This document shows positions 26,501 to 35,349 of a stretch of DNA of 64,000 nucleotides, in pieces. The notes under the pieces are model-generated. The model did no database searches. It was not told the origin of the DNA and worked only from the letters and a program-made list of their open reading frames with translations. The position numbers were made by a program, and so were the translations under genes. Source of the DNA: Deinococcus radiotolerans. GTDB lineage: Bacteria; Deinococcota; Deinococci; Deinococcales; Deinococcaceae. The stretch is taken from assembly GCF_014647435.1 (NCBI RefSeq), contig NZ_BMPE01000001.1:1-64000 (forward strand). Direction: 5' to 3'. Each line of letters starts with the position of its first letter. Positions within the stretch are counted from its first letter, which is position 1.

Positions 26501-29500
26501 CTAGGCGTTCCCGCACACGACCTTGCGCTCTTCAAGCTCCCGTTCGGAGACTTCGGCCCGGAGCAGCGCCGCGATCTCCTCGGCCTGCGTGTCCCCGACC
26601 AGACTGACCACGCCGATGGTTTTCGCCCGGCCGTCCGCGTCCCGGTAGCGCGGGTCAAGGATGCAGGCCTTGATCTGGTCCACGATGGCCCGCGCCTCGG
26701 CCGGGTTCGTCTTGTCGCCCCGCGGGACGGTGTAGCCGTCGGTCACGTGCCGCGCCACCAGCGGTGCGAGCCGGTCTGCTCCGAACTGGCGCAGGGCGAT
26801 CAGCGGCTGGTCCTCGTAACTGAGCTCGCTGGAGAATTTGATGATCTCCGGCATGCATCGGAAGTGCTCCCGCAGGCTGATGCGGTCGGCGTAGGTGTAG
26901 GCGCCGAACCCGAACAGGCTGGCCTTGCGCTCCCCCAGAATCTCGGGGGCCGGGAGCCCGGTGAGATAACGGCCGACCAGGGCGTCCAGGCGATCGGTCT
27001 GCAGGCCGACGCCTTCCGGCTCGATCTGCTTGTCGTCCCCGACGATGATGATCTTCTTGGCGATGAACGTCAGGAAAAGGCTTTCAGGTCCGGCCTGACT
27101 GGCCTCGTCCACGATCACCACATCGAACATGCCGGGGCGCAGCGTGAACGTCTCACCGACCAGGTGCAGCGGCATGATCCACGCGGGGATGGCGGTGCGG
27201 GCCTCTTCCAGCGCGGCGCGGGCCGTCTGGCGGTGACGCTCCGCGTGCTTCCCGGTGCCCTTCCCGAGGCTTTTCATGGCGCGCTGCCAGCGCACCAGGC
27301 CCTGCTGCTCACGCTGGGTCAGGCGGTTCAGGGTGTTCACCCAGGCCCGGTGGGTGGCGAGGTCACGCAGGGTGTCGCGGATTCGCTGTCGGCAGGCCGC
27401 CAGACGCTGGCGGACATCAACTTCGGTGTCCGGGTTGGACAGCCGTGCGAGCTCGGCGTCCGCGCGCAGCCACCGCCACGCTGCCTCGAGGCTCCTCAGG
27501 CGTTCATCCCACACCGCGTCCTCCGGCTGAGTGCGGAGCTCGTCGGCCAGGGTCGGTGCCGTCCGGCGCAGGGTGGCCATCAATTGGTCGCGTTCCTCCA
27601 GGAGCTGCTTGCGTGCGGTCAGGTGGAGGACGCGCCGGTGGGCCTGGCTGTACGCGTCGGGATCCCGGGTCTGGACGGCTTTGATGAGTTCGCGGGTCAC
27701 CGGATGGGTATCCGGCCGCAGGGCCAGGCCTTCGAGGGCCGGGAGCAGATCATTCAGCACCTGCCGCCGGGCTGTGGCGGTGGCCTCCGCACTGGCCGCC
27801 TGAACCCCTGCCGTGAGGCGGTCCAGCTCAGCGCTGTCCCACCAGCGCGGCTCAGGCAGGCCGGCGACCGACCGCGTGGCCGTTCTGGCCTCGGTCAGGC
27901 GGTCCTGAAGCTCATCCAGGCGCGTCAGCGCTTCCTGCGCCTCACGAAGGGCCAGCAGGCGGCGCTTCATCGAACCGGAGACCGGCAGCCCGACCTCCTT
28001 CCAGAGCGTCTCCAGTCCTGCGAGACGCTGATGAAGCCTGAAGTGCTGGAGCAGGGCTTCAAGTACTTCGGGGGTGTCGGCCGCGCGTCCCCCGACCCTG
28101 ACTTCCTCACGCAGGTACTGCCGGGTCTTTACGGCCGCCGGCTTCATCAGGAAGTTGCCCCAACCTCCTCCGGCCCGCAGGTGGGCGAGCACCGTCTCGG
28201 CGTCGGCCTGGACGGTCTGAGGGTCCCGGGTGCCCAGCCCGCTCACTGCTGTCTCCTCCAACCAGTCGCCGTGCGTCAGCAGCGACGGCAGATGGGCATC
28301 GGTCTGGGCGCGCACCTCCTGCCACAGCCCGGCCTGACCCTTGAGGGTGGCCGCGACGGCGCCGATCAGCCAGGCGTCGGGGCCGGCGTGAATCGTCTGC
28401 ACGGCGCGGGACAGCTCCCGCAGCGCGTCCAGCAGCGCCCGGCGAACGTCCGGGGCCGTGTCCTGCAAGGTGGCGAAGCCCAGGTGGGCGCGCCCGCCCG
28501 CATGGCGGTCCGAGGTGGTGACCGCTTCGGCTTCCTCACGCACGAACTGAAGGAACGTTTCAGGAGCCAGCAGCGTGTCCCGGCCGTTCCAGTGCTGCGC
28601 GAGTTCCGTCTCTTCTTCCGCCGTGAACTCGCGCAGCAGGGCCAGCAGTCTCAGCGCCTGGGCGTCGGTCAGCGGCGCGCTCTGCACCGGATTGCCGAGT
28701 TCCGTGAGCCACCCGAACTGCGCTTCCTGAGCGCGCAGACGTGCCCCGGTCTCCTGAGCGCTGCCCAGGTAGCCTTCCAGGTTCAGGTCGCCGACTTCAC
28801 CCTGGCGGATGCGCCGCAGGTCGTCCAGCAGGGTGTCCTCTTCCTTTCGTGCCTTCTCCAGCTCGTACGAGAGGGCATTCAGGCGGGCCGTTTCGCGGGT
28901 CTCCGGCTCCCGGTGGGCCGAACGCTGCGTGATCTCCTGCACCGAGCGCTCGAGGGTGGCCTTGGCGCCCTCCTCGCCGCGCAGATGCGTCACGCACAGG
29001 GCGGCCAGCTCTGCCGGGAACTTGTCCCGCAGCACCTTGAGGGCGCGGGCGGTGTGGCTCGTCACCAGCACCCGCTGGTCGGTGGCCAGCAGGTGGGAGA
29101 CGAGGTTGACGATGGTGTGGGACTTGCCGGTTCCTGGGGGGCCCTGCACCAGGACGCCGGGCTGGCGCTCGAGCCTGCGAATGATCTCCAACTGGGCGTC
29201 GTTGGCCGGCAGGGGAAAGTACACCTCGGTGGCGCGCTGGCCCCCTGAGGTGCCGCTCATGCCACGGCCAGGGGGCTCGTTCGACACCTCGACGAAGCGG
29301 CGAAGCGGTTCGGGAATCGTGTCGAGCTGTCCCGCCTGGCGGACGATGTCGGCGTACGCGGCCACCAGACTCCGTTCGCCCCGGCGGCGCAGGATCAGGG
29401 CAGGTGCCCAGTGGACGGTGGGATCGGCTGGAGCCCCGCGAGGAGGAGTCAGTTCCGGAAGATATGAGCCGCGCTCTCCCGCCGCGTTCACCCACGCCTC

Positions 29501-30301
29501 AAGCAGTTGAGGGAGGATCGTGGCGCTCCAGACCTCCTCACCAGACTCTGCGAGGGCCTGATGAATATGGTCCTGGACCTGTGCCAGGGGCCGCTCATCG
29601 GCGTCGAGCATGTCCTGCTCAAGGGTCGTTCTGGCACCGTCCCCGGCCGCGGTCACGGTCAGGACCCCCCTCAGGGCGTCGAACGTCAGGGCCGCGCGCG
29701 CCGTGAGCAGGTGGCGGCGCACCTCGGAGCCCCCAGGCGTGCGCCAGGCCAGGTACCCGAGCCCCAGGCGCAGCTCGTAGGTTTCTCCGAACGACTCCAG
29801 CTTCTGATGAAAGTCGAACAGCTGGGAGTACCGGTCCTGAACCGTCCGGGCCCGGCGCTCCTCGGCAGCCCAGGCATGCCATTCCCGCTCGTACCGCCCC
29901 CAGGCCGCCAGCGCCTGCGCGTCGTCCTCGAGAAACAGGGTTTCCTGAATCTGCTGAGGCTGCAGATCATCGTCCGGAATGACCGTGGTGATGACCCTTT
30001 GCGTCAACACCACTGGCGGTCGGTCCGGTTGCCCCACCGGGCTGGTGAGCCAGTCGGTCAGTTCCGCGGGCACCATGGGAGCCGGGCGGAACTTCGGCTT
30101 GCGGAGCACCAGCCACTCGTCCGGCGTCACCTCACGCTCGGTCAGGCGCGCGGCGTTGGTCACCTCGGGTTCCTGCGGGAGGCTGTGCAGCCACAGCAAA
30201 CTGTCGTTGTCACTGGTGCGCTGCGGTTTGTACTTCAGCCCCGTGAACTCCTGGAGGAACTGAAAGACCTTCGTCGTGCGTTCGCGTGTCGTCGCTTCCA
30301 T
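26501..30301 (-). CDS. SF1 helicase of a helicase-nuclease fusion, cut short by an in-frame TAG
   Basis: A 1266-residue product as it stands. After a 380-residue N-terminal region come Walker A QGPPGTGKSHT (about 383-393), a long helical insertion (about 430-1000), Walker B FDVVIVDEASQAGPESLFL (about 1058-1076), IIVGDDKQIEP and LREHFRCMPEII. It ends at motif V, reading VVCGNA then TAG then SFQGDERDV, where the family has an aromatic residue such as Tyr. One base change (TAC to TAG) explains the stop. Related multidomain SF1 helicase/Vsr proteins, such as Hhe, are linked to anti-phage defence. It lies 46 nt after the NERD gene. Confidence 0.85.
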   Translation of the reverse strand: MEATTRERTTKVFQFLQEFTGLKYKPQRTSDNDSLLWLHSLPQEPEVTNAARLTEREVTPDEWLVLRKPKFRPAPMVPAELTDWLTSPVGQPDRPPVVLTQRVITTVIPDDDLQPQQIQETLFLEDDAQALAAWGRYEREWHAWAAEERRARTVQDRYSQLFDFHQKLESFGETYELRLGLGYLAWRTPGGSEVRRHLLTARAALTFDALRGVLTVTAAGDGARTTLEQDMLDADERPLAQVQDHIHQALAESGEEVWSATILPQLLEAWVNAAGERGSYLPELTPPRGAPADPTVHWAPALILRRRGERSLVAAYADIVRQAGQLDTIPEPLRRFVEVSNEPPGRGMSGTSGGQRATEVYFPLPANDAQLEIIRRLERQPGVLVQGPPGTGKSHTIVNLVSHLLATDQRVLVTSHTARALKVLRDKFPAELAALCVTHLRGEEGAKATLERSVQEITQRSAHREPETRETARLNALSYELEKARKEEDTLLDDLRRIRQGEVGDLNLEGYLGSAQETGARLRAQEAQFGWLTELGNPVQSAPLTDAQALRLLALLREFTAEEETELAQHWNGRDTLLAPETFLQFVREEAEAVTTSDRHAGGRAHLGFATLQDTAPDVRRALLDALRELSRAVQTIHAGPDAWLIGAVAATLKGQAGLWQEVRAQTDAHLPSLLTHGDWLEETAVSGLGTRDPQTVQADAETVLAHLRAGGGWGNFLMKPAAVKTRQYLREEVRVGGRAADTPEVLEALLQHFRLHQRLAGLETLWKEVGLPVSGSMKRRLLALREAQEALTRLDELQDRLTEARTATRSVAGLPEPRWWDSAELDRLTAGVQAASAEATATARRQVLNDLLPALEGLALRPDTHPVTRELIKAVQTRDPDAYSQAHRRVLHLTARKQLLEERDQLMATLRRTAPTLADELRTQPEDAVWDERLRSLEAAWRWLRADAELARLSNPDTEVDVRQRLAACRQRIRDTLRDLATHRAWVNTLNRLTQREQQGLVRWQRAMKSLGKGTGKHAERHRQTARAALEEARTAIPAWIMPLHLVGETFTLRPGMFDVVIVDEASQAGPESLFLTFIAKKIIIVGDDKQIEPEGVGLQTDRLDALVGRYLTGLPAPEILGERKASLFGFGAYTYADRISLREHFRCMPEIIKFSSELSYEDQPLIALRQFGADRLAPLVARHVTDGYTVPRGDKTNPAEARAIVDQIKACILDPRYRDADGRAKTIGVVSLVGDTQAEEIAALLRAEVSERELEERKVVCGNA

Positions 30302-30347
30302 CTCAAAACCTCAGGCGGCGGATAGGTGGCTGGGGAACTGCTCGTGC

Positions 30348-32393
30348 CTACTCTACGGGGACCCCAGGGAGGGGCTCATCGGGGGAAAATTCAGCGGGCG
30401 CAGCTGAAGAAGGCGTCACAACTTCCCCCGGCAGGTCGGTGGCGTCGGCGGTTGGCTCGGGAGAGGCTGCCGCAGGCGCACTGCTGGCGCTGGACCGGGC
30501 CGCCGGGGCGGGGGTGGGCGGCGCCGCTGGCGCGGGCTTTGGGGGGGAAACGGGAGGCGGTGACGAGACCGGAGCTGCAGTGGCCGGTCTGGTGGGCTGC
30601 CGAGAGGAAGCGGATGGGGGCATGGCCGCTTCCTCCTGCACGACCGGTGGTGGCGACACTGGCCGAACTGGAGCCGCAGTTTCCACTGGTGCAGTGCGGG
30701 GCGCCTCTCTTGGAGCCACAGCTGAGCTGGGTGCCGCCGTGGGAGGCGCCGCGTCCACCTCCGGGAGGGCCACCTCGGGCACAGCCGCCGGTCTGGCTGA
30801 AGGTGATGGTGGCGTTACCACCGCCGGAGCGGCCACCGGTGTTTCAGGAGATGCCGCCCCTGCCGCTGGGGGGACCGTCACAGCCGGCAGGGTGACCGGG
30901 GCAGGGGTGGTGGTCTGCGAGGCAGGGCGGGTTTGGCTCATCCAGGCCACCATGGCCCCTCCAGCGCCAGCGGCCAGAAGAGCAGCCACCATCACTGGGC
31001 CCCAAGGAATCCGGCGGCCTGCCCGAACATCTGCAATGCCGACTGGGGGCGTGTCCGGGACCTCACGGAACGGCACGTCAACAAAGGGAGAGTCTGCCGG
31101 TAAGGTGGGCGCGGCGCGGGGTGCCGTCGTGAGCCTGACCGCTGGCACCAGTTCAGGCGCCGCGTCCGTCAGTTCGCGGCGCGCACTCCACTCCAACTTT
31201 GACAGCAGCCGCAGGACGTGGTCCACATCGTCACGCTGATGGGCGTAGGGAGGCACCCGCAACAACTCCAGCGCCTCATCGATCTGCCCACGCTGCTCCT
31301 GAACGACCCGCAGGGAATGGGCCTGTCGTACCTGAGCGGGGAGAGGCAGGCGCGGCTGATCCAGCTGGGCCTCACGGTCTCGAAGGAGCCGTTCCTGGTC
31401 AACCAGCCGCAGCTGCGCCGTGCGCAACTGTGCGGTCAGGTCGTCAACGACGAGGTCAATCTCGGCCCGCGCCTGCTCCCAATGCGCCTGGGTCGCTGCC
31501 AGTCGCTGCTGGACGCGCGACTCGACTTCACGCATCACCTCTCTGCGCAGTTCCTCCTCGGTCTTGCGTGGAAAGCGGTCCGCCAGACGCACCTCGCTCA
31601 CGGTGACGTAGCGCAGGTCCGCACAGATCGAGGCGGTTGCCGGCAGGACGTACCGCTCCGGTGGGCTGAAACCGACCGTGACGTCTGCACCCAGCGCCAC
31701 GGCCAGGGTATAGACCCCCTGCTCGTCAGTGCGGGTGGTATGACGCTCCTCGTTCACCTCAGCCCAGACCTCGACGTCAGCGACGCCCTGGTGGTCATGG
31801 GCAGCGACCACCCGGCCCCGCAGGAACGAGAGATTCATCGGCTGAAGGCCAAGCCGCGTGGGAAGCACACGAGGATCGGCGCCGTCCCACCGCCCACCGT
31901 GACTCCTCGGCGCCGATTTCAAGGCGTCAACGAAGCCTTCCGTGCCGAGCAGCAGACCCACGTTGAAGTCTTCGGCCACACTGGAACTCGGGTCGGCACT
32001 CGGCAGCCACACCATCGGCGTCACGCGGACATTGCCGCCCAGCCCAAGCCGCTTCAGGCCCGCCTGGAGGTCGCGTGACGCATTGTACGCCTGCTGATAC
32101 GGGTTCTCGGCCCGGCCCGCTTTGAAGTTGACCACAGGGTCCGTGAAGCGGCCACGCCGGACCAGCCACTCGCCGGCCGCCGTACCTGTCACCACCCCAT
32201 GCTTGTTCTTGACCTCGATCAGATCGATCCCACCGGCACTGATCAATGCGCAGTCCAGTTGCCGCCGCTGGAGACCCGGGCTCGTGAACTCAAGGAGCGC
32301 GATGGCGTCAGGGTGGCTGGTCAGGAACGCTTCAAGCACAGGAATGATCGGCTCAGCCACGTCACCGATCAGGAAGCTCTGACCGACAAACAT
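30348..32393 (-). CDS. NERD-domain membrane protein with Pro-rich C-terminus
   Basis: A protein of about 681 residues. The N-terminal NERD (nuclease-related) domain has D47 in RRQLDCALIS and IDLIEVKNK (E60-x-K62), matching the D...ExK nuclease core. Next come a carboxypeptidase-regulatory-like beta domain (RGRVVAAHDHQGVADVEVWA ... DEQGVYTLAVALG), a coiled-coil stretch (about residues 275-380), a membrane segment (about 463-483, VMVAALLAAGAGGAMVAW) and a low-complexity Pro/Ala/Ser tail. I start at the ATG at 32393; an upstream ATG at 32480 would overlap the preceding gene by 55 nt. It is transcribed with the secreted-protein and helicase genes. The role is unknown; a defence link is inferred from context. 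Confidence 0.75.
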   Translation of the reverse strand: MFVGQSFLIGDVAEPIIPVLEAFLTSHPDAIALLEFTSPGLQRRQLDCALISAGGIDLIEVKNKHGVVTGTAAGEWLVRRGRFTDPVVNFKAGRAENPYQQAYNASRDLQAGLKRLGLGGNVRVTPMVWLPSADPSSSVAEDFNVGLLLGTEGFVDALKSAPRSHGGRWDGADPRVLPTRLGLQPMNLSFLRGRVVAAHDHQGVADVEVWAEVNEERHTTRTDEQGVYTLAVALGADVTVGFSPPERYVLPATASICADLRYVTVSEVRLADRFPRKTEEELRREVMREVESRVQQRLAATQAHWEQARAEIDLVVDDLTAQLRTAQLRLVDQERLLRDREAQLDQPRLPLPAQVRQAHSLRVVQEQRGQIDEALELLRVPPYAHQRDDVDHVLRLLSKLEWSARRELTDAAPELVPAVRLTTAPRAAPTLPADSPFVDVPFREVPDTPPVGIADVRAGRRIPWGPVMVAALLAAGAGGAMVAWMSQTRPASQTTTPAPVTLPAVTVPPAAGAASPETPVAAPAVVTPPSPSARPAAVPEVALPEVDAAPPTAAPSSAVAPREAPRTAPVETAAPVRPVSPPPVVQEEAAMPPSASSRQPTRPATAAPVSSPPPVSPPKPAPAAPPTPAPAARSSASSAPAAASPEPTADATDLPGEVVTPSSAAPAEFSPDEPLPGVPVE

Positions 32394-32425
32394 CCGGCGA
32401 AGCGGACTGTCAGGCGCGACGCCAC

Positions 32426-33070
32426 TCAACGTTCGACCCGCTGGGTGATGAAGTTCGGCTTGTTCTCGAATGTTCCCCACGTGCCGAACAGGGTGGCCTT
32501 GCCTGAGCGCAGGGCGTCGAGGGTGACCGATGACCAGTCGCCGGCGTACACGACGCCCTGGTACGTCTTGTTGTTCACGGTGAAGGTGTACGTGACATGC
32601 ACCTTCTGATTCCGGCTGGTGAACTTCTTGATGCTGGCCACGTTCACCTGCGCGGAGGCGATTTTCAGGAGCGGCTTGCTCGTGGAAGGAAGCGCCGGCG
32701 CCTGACTCAGAAGGCGCTTGACGGTGAACGAAGGCTGGTTGGCGTAGGTGTCCCAGAGGCCCACCAGGTTCACGGAACCGGCCTTGAGCCGCTCCTGATC
32801 CGCTGCTGTCCAGTCGCCCTCATACATGATCGCCGCGTAGGTTTTTCCCTCCACCTCCACGTTGAACTTGAGATGGGAGCGGCCACTGGCGCTGCGGAAC
32901 ACCGTGACCTGTGAGGGACGCGCCTCACTCAGCAGGCGCAGGTTCTGGGCTTCGTTGCCGCGCAGCGACAACGTGATTCCCAACGCAGCGGGGGTGACCG
33001 CTCGGCCAGGCAGGCTGACGGCAGACGCGGCAGAAAGCAGAACGCAGGCCAGAAGCAGGAAATGGCGCAT
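32426..33070 (-). CDS. Secreted protein with two copies of a small beta domain
   Basis: A 214-residue protein with a cleavable signal peptide (FLLLACVLLSAASA, residues 4-17). Two homologous units follow. Unit 1 (about 52-120) has EGKTYAAIMYEGDWTAADQE and LVGLWDTYANQPSFTVKRL. Unit 2 (about 142-211) has NNKTYQGVVYAGDWSSVTLD and LFGTWGTFENKPNFITQRV. The alternating hydrophobic pattern suggests OB-like or beta-barrel folds. The ATG at 33070 has TACACT 8 nt upstream, a leaderless-type promoter. It is the first gene of the leftward NERD-helicase unit and the last gene before the right attachment site. I do not recognise the family. Confidence 0.72.
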   Translation of the reverse strand: MRHFLLLACVLLSAASAVSLPGRAVTPAALGITLSLRGNEAQNLRLLSEARPSQVTVFRSASGRSHLKFNVEVEGKTYAAIMYEGDWTAADQERLKAGSVNLVGLWDTYANQPSFTVKRLLSQAPALPSTSKPLLKIASAQVNVASIKKFTSRNQKVHVTYTFTVNNKTYQGVVYAGDWSSVTLDALRSGKATLFGTWGTFENKPNFITQRVER

Positions 33071-33223
33071 GTGCGGCGAGTGTAGTGAATGCACTCTTTC
33101 ACCGCACATACAGATGAATTCGCCCAGGGTGCCCCTTCAACATTCTCCCAGCGATGATCCTTTGCTCTCCATGAATATTGACAGTTCAAAACAACCGATA
33201 TAGATTGTCTGGGACGAGGAAAA

Positions 33224-33297
<74 letters not shown>

Positions 33298-33326
33298 ACT
33301 CCGACCAGGGAAGGGTCGGAGTTTTT
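33298..33326 (+). terminator. Intrinsic terminator next to attR
   Basis: Stem ACTCCGACC (33298-33306) with GGTCGGAGT (33314-33322), then TTTT. It is probably the original terminator of the chromosomal tRNA-Met gene, displaced by the island. Confidence 0.8.
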
Positions 33327-33414
33327 CCGTTCCTTCCCCTGGCGTCCTGGGGTCAACTGTTCGGATCGGACCCTGCGCCGCCTGGAGGCGCCGGCCATGA
33401 CCTGTGGCAGCCGC

Positions 33415-33420
33415 TATGCT
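33415..33420 (+). promoter_or_regulatory. -10 box TATGCT ahead of the DUF6916 gene
   Basis: Ten nt separate TATGCT from the first of two tandem ATG codons (33431, 33434). There is no Shine-Dalgarno sequence. Confidence 0.45.
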
Positions 33421-33430
33421 GGTGCGCAGC

Positions 33431-33712
33431 ATGATGACCCGGATCTCACGCGCTGACTTCGAACCTCTGCTGGGGCAGGACTTTCAGGTGCAGACGCCGG
33501 GCCAGCCGGTGCAGGGCTGGACGCTGGTCGAGGTGACGGGCAGCCCATCCGGCGCAGAGGCCTTCGACCTGCTGTTCACCGGGCCGCTGCATTCGCCCCT
33601 GGGGCAGGGCGTCGTCCGCCTGACTGGGCCGAACCTGTCCCCACTGGACCTGTTCGCCGTGCCGCTCGGACCGGACGGCCAGGGCATGCAGTACCAGATC
33701 ATCTTCACCTGA
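33431..33712 (+). CDS. DUF6916-family small protein
   Basis: A 93-residue protein (92 if the second ATG is used). ADFEPLLGQDFQV near the start, then FDLLFTGPLHSPLGQGVVRL and LDLFAVPLGPDGQGMQYQII, match the DUF6916 pattern of small beta proteins of unknown function. Members of this family often lie beside genes for phage-tail-collar (Mdp-like) proteins, as here: the collar operon faces it 98 bp away. That suggests a shared role, though it is transcribed from its own leaderless-type promoter. It has no signal peptide. Confidence 0.7.
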   Translation: MMTRISRADFEPLLGQDFQVQTPGQPVQGWTLVEVTGSPSGAEAFDLLFTGPLHSPLGQGVVRLTGPNLSPLDLFAVPLGPDGQGMQYQIIFT

Positions 33713-33750
33713 CCGCACGCAGCGGCCCATGAAGCGCCAGGCGTGGGGCG

Positions 33751-33806
33751 CGGCCTGCCGGACTCCGGGGATGGGCGAACCCACACGGCCGGAATCCGGC
33801 AGGCCG
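33751..33806. terminator. Hairpin between convergent DUF6916 and GNAT genes
   Basis: 18-bp arms (33751-33768 and 33789-33806) with one mismatch and a 20-nt loop. It is probably a bidirectional terminator. Confidence 0.6.
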
Positions 33807-33809
33807 CCC

Positions 33810-34295
33810 TTAACCGGGTAACAGCGTGTGAACGGGGCGCCGCATGAACCAGTACACGCCCCGCTCCTCAACGGGCAGGAATCCCAGGCGCGTGTACAGT
33901 CGCAGGGCCGGGTTGAAAGGCTCCACGTGCAGGGTGACGGGCACGCCCTGCCGGTCGGCCTCTTCGAGCCAGTGGCTCAGGATGTGCCCGCCCAGCCCGC
34001 CGCCCCGGTGCTGGGGCAGCAGGGTGATATCCATCACGCGCCACTCGGGTCCCTGCTCGTGGCGGTAGAAGCGGCCGACAGGACTGTCATCCAGGGTGAT
34101 GATCAGGTAGTCCGCGCCGGGCCGCTGCGCGTGGTAGGCGTGGTCCTGCGCCGCGAACTGCTGGGTCAGGAAGTCGTGCCGCTGATCATCCGTCCAGTGG
34201 GGCACAAGCGCGAGTTCATCCGCCCGGGTGCTCGCGTACAGCTGGAACAGAAAATCACGGTCGGCTGGCGTGACTGGACGCAGGGACACACGCAC
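33810..34295 (-). CDS. GNAT-family N-acetyltransferase
   Basis: A 161-residue GNAT protein that uses acetyl-CoA. It opens VSLRPVTPADRDFLFQLY. The acetyl-CoA-binding motif A is LLPQHRGGGLGGHILSHWL (about residues 93-111, Q/RxxGxG/A), and the motif B region is LYTRLGFLPVEERGVYWFM. It is the last gene of the collar-protein operon, starting 3 nt after the stop of the third collar gene, so it is co-translated with them. GNAT genes recur beside Mdp-type collar genes, so its acceptor may be one of the operon's products; this is inference. Confidence 0.85.
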   Translation of the reverse strand: MRVSLRPVTPADRDFLFQLYASTRADELALVPHWTDDQRHDFLTQQFAAQDHAYHAQRPGADYLIITLDDSPVGRFYRHEQGPEWRVMDITLLPQHRGGGLGGHILSHWLEEADRQGVPVTLHVEPFNPALRLYTRLGFLPVEERGVYWFMRRPVHTLLPG

Positions 34296-34298
34296 GAT

Positions 34299-34823
34299 TC
34301 AGGACCGGGGTGGGAAGACGCCCTGCAGGGCAATGCAGAAGTTCGCGGTCAGGTACGGCTGCATGTTGTTGTGCGGCTGGCTCCCGCCTGCCGGCGCGAG
34401 GGCTGACGGGGACAGGTTGATCGGCGGGCCTGCGTTCGGCGCGGCGTACGTGGTGCCGCCCACTGGCCGGGCGAGAACGTTCCCGTTCGGGTCCTTGCTG
34501 TTGGCCGGATTGATCTGTGCCATCAGGGTGTGCGTGTGCGCCGGGATCTCGCTTTCCAGGAGGGTGACGGTTTCCGCACCGTCCGTCTCGCCCAGGTCGT
34601 GCTGGGACAGGCCAGGGCCCTGGCCGGGGTGCATGGGCGCGCAGCCCTGCAGGTCCGGCAGGGCGAAGGTGCTCTTGCCGTCACCGCCGTAGGTGGTTCC
34701 CAGCAGAGAGAACAGGGCGGTGTTCTGCGAGATGGGCAGGAGCTGGCCGTTGCACAGGGCCCAGCCTCTGGGGGGGAAGTTGAAGGGGAAGATGCGGATT
34801 TCAGCCACGAAGGGGTCAGACAT
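34299..34823 (-). CDS. Phage tail collar (Mdp-like) domain protein, copy 3
   Basis: A 174-residue protein of the microcystin-dependent-protein/tail-collar family: EIRIFPFNFPPRGWALCNGQ, LLPISQNTALFSLLGTTYGG, FALPDLQGCAPMHPGQG, EIPAHTHTL, and the C-terminal MQPYLTANFCIALQG. The family is a T4 gp12-like collar fold, also found in many non-phage bacterial clusters. Compared with copies 1 and 2, the HQG...G motif is replaced by HPGQGPGL. It lies 15 nt downstream of copy 2 and 3 nt upstream of the GNAT gene. No signal peptide is visible, so export, if any, uses another route. Confidence 0.88.
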   Translation of the reverse strand: MSDPFVAEIRIFPFNFPPRGWALCNGQLLPISQNTALFSLLGTTYGGDGKSTFALPDLQGCAPMHPGQGPGLSQHDLGETDGAETVTLLESEIPAHTHTLMAQINPANSKDPNGNVLARPVGGTTYAAPNAGPPINLSPSALAPAGGSQPHNNMQPYLTANFCIALQGVFPPRS

Positions 34824-34838
34824 AGGGCTCCTGTGAGA

Positions 34839-35339
34839 TCAGGTGGGGCTGGGGAAGATGCCGTACAGGGAGATGATGAAGTTCACGCACAGGTAAGGCT
34901 GGAAGTTGGTGTGGGGCTGACTGCCGCCCACGGGCCCGATGGCGGGCGCCATACTGGCCCCGGCCTCGCCGATGCGGTACAGGCTGATCACGGTGGGCTG
35001 GGCGAGCACGGTGTTCTGCGGGGCCGCCTGAAGGGCGTTGTTGCTGGAGGCCACCGCCGCGTGCGTATGTGCGGGCAGTTGGTTTGAGGTCAGCGTGACT
35101 GTTTCCACGCCGCCCGTCTCGGCCAGGACCATCCCGTTGCCCTGATGCGTGGGCAGACGGCCGCGCATGTCGGGCAGCGCGAACGTCTCCTGGCCGTCCC
35201 CGCCGTAGGTGGTGCCGATCAGTTGAAAGAGCGTTTCATTCTCCGAGATGGGCACCAGCTGCCCCTCGCAGAACATCCAGCCAGCCGGGGCAAAATTCCC
35301 CGCGAACATGCGAACTTCTCCGACGTACGGTTGAGCCAT
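34839..35339 (-). CDS. Phage tail collar (Mdp-like) domain protein, copy 2
   Basis: A 166-residue collar-domain protein. Diagnostic segments are EVRMFAGNFAPAGWMFCEGQ, TLFQLIGTTYGGDGQETFAL, MRGRLPTHQGNG, NQLPAHTHAAV and the C-terminal QPYLCVNFIISLYG. The spacing of the Trp-Cys-Gly-Gln start, TTYGGDG and PAHTH motifs is the same as in its neighbours, showing tandem duplication. It has a good ribosome site (AAGGAGTACC) and a 10-nt gap from copy 1. The ligand and localisation are not visible in the sequence. Confidence 0.88.
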   Translation of the reverse strand: MAQPYVGEVRMFAGNFAPAGWMFCEGQLVPISENETLFQLIGTTYGGDGQETFALPDMRGRLPTHQGNGMVLAETGGVETVTLTSNQLPAHTHAAVASSNNALQAAPQNTVLAQPTVISLYRIGEAGASMAPAIGPVGGSQPHTNFQPYLCVNFIISLYGIFPSPT

Positions 35340-35349
35340 GAGGTACTCC

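Noticed and set aside
26318..29248. A 976-residue open frame on the + strand opposite the helicase
   Set aside because: The complementary frame carries complete Walker A and B motifs and helicase boxes. The + frame is a composition shadow without start signal or domains.
32394..32480. Longer NERD protein starting at 32480
   Set aside because: It would overlap the upstream gene by 55 nt. The extra 29 residues lack NERD character, whereas ATG 32393 gives a natural start just before the NERD fold.
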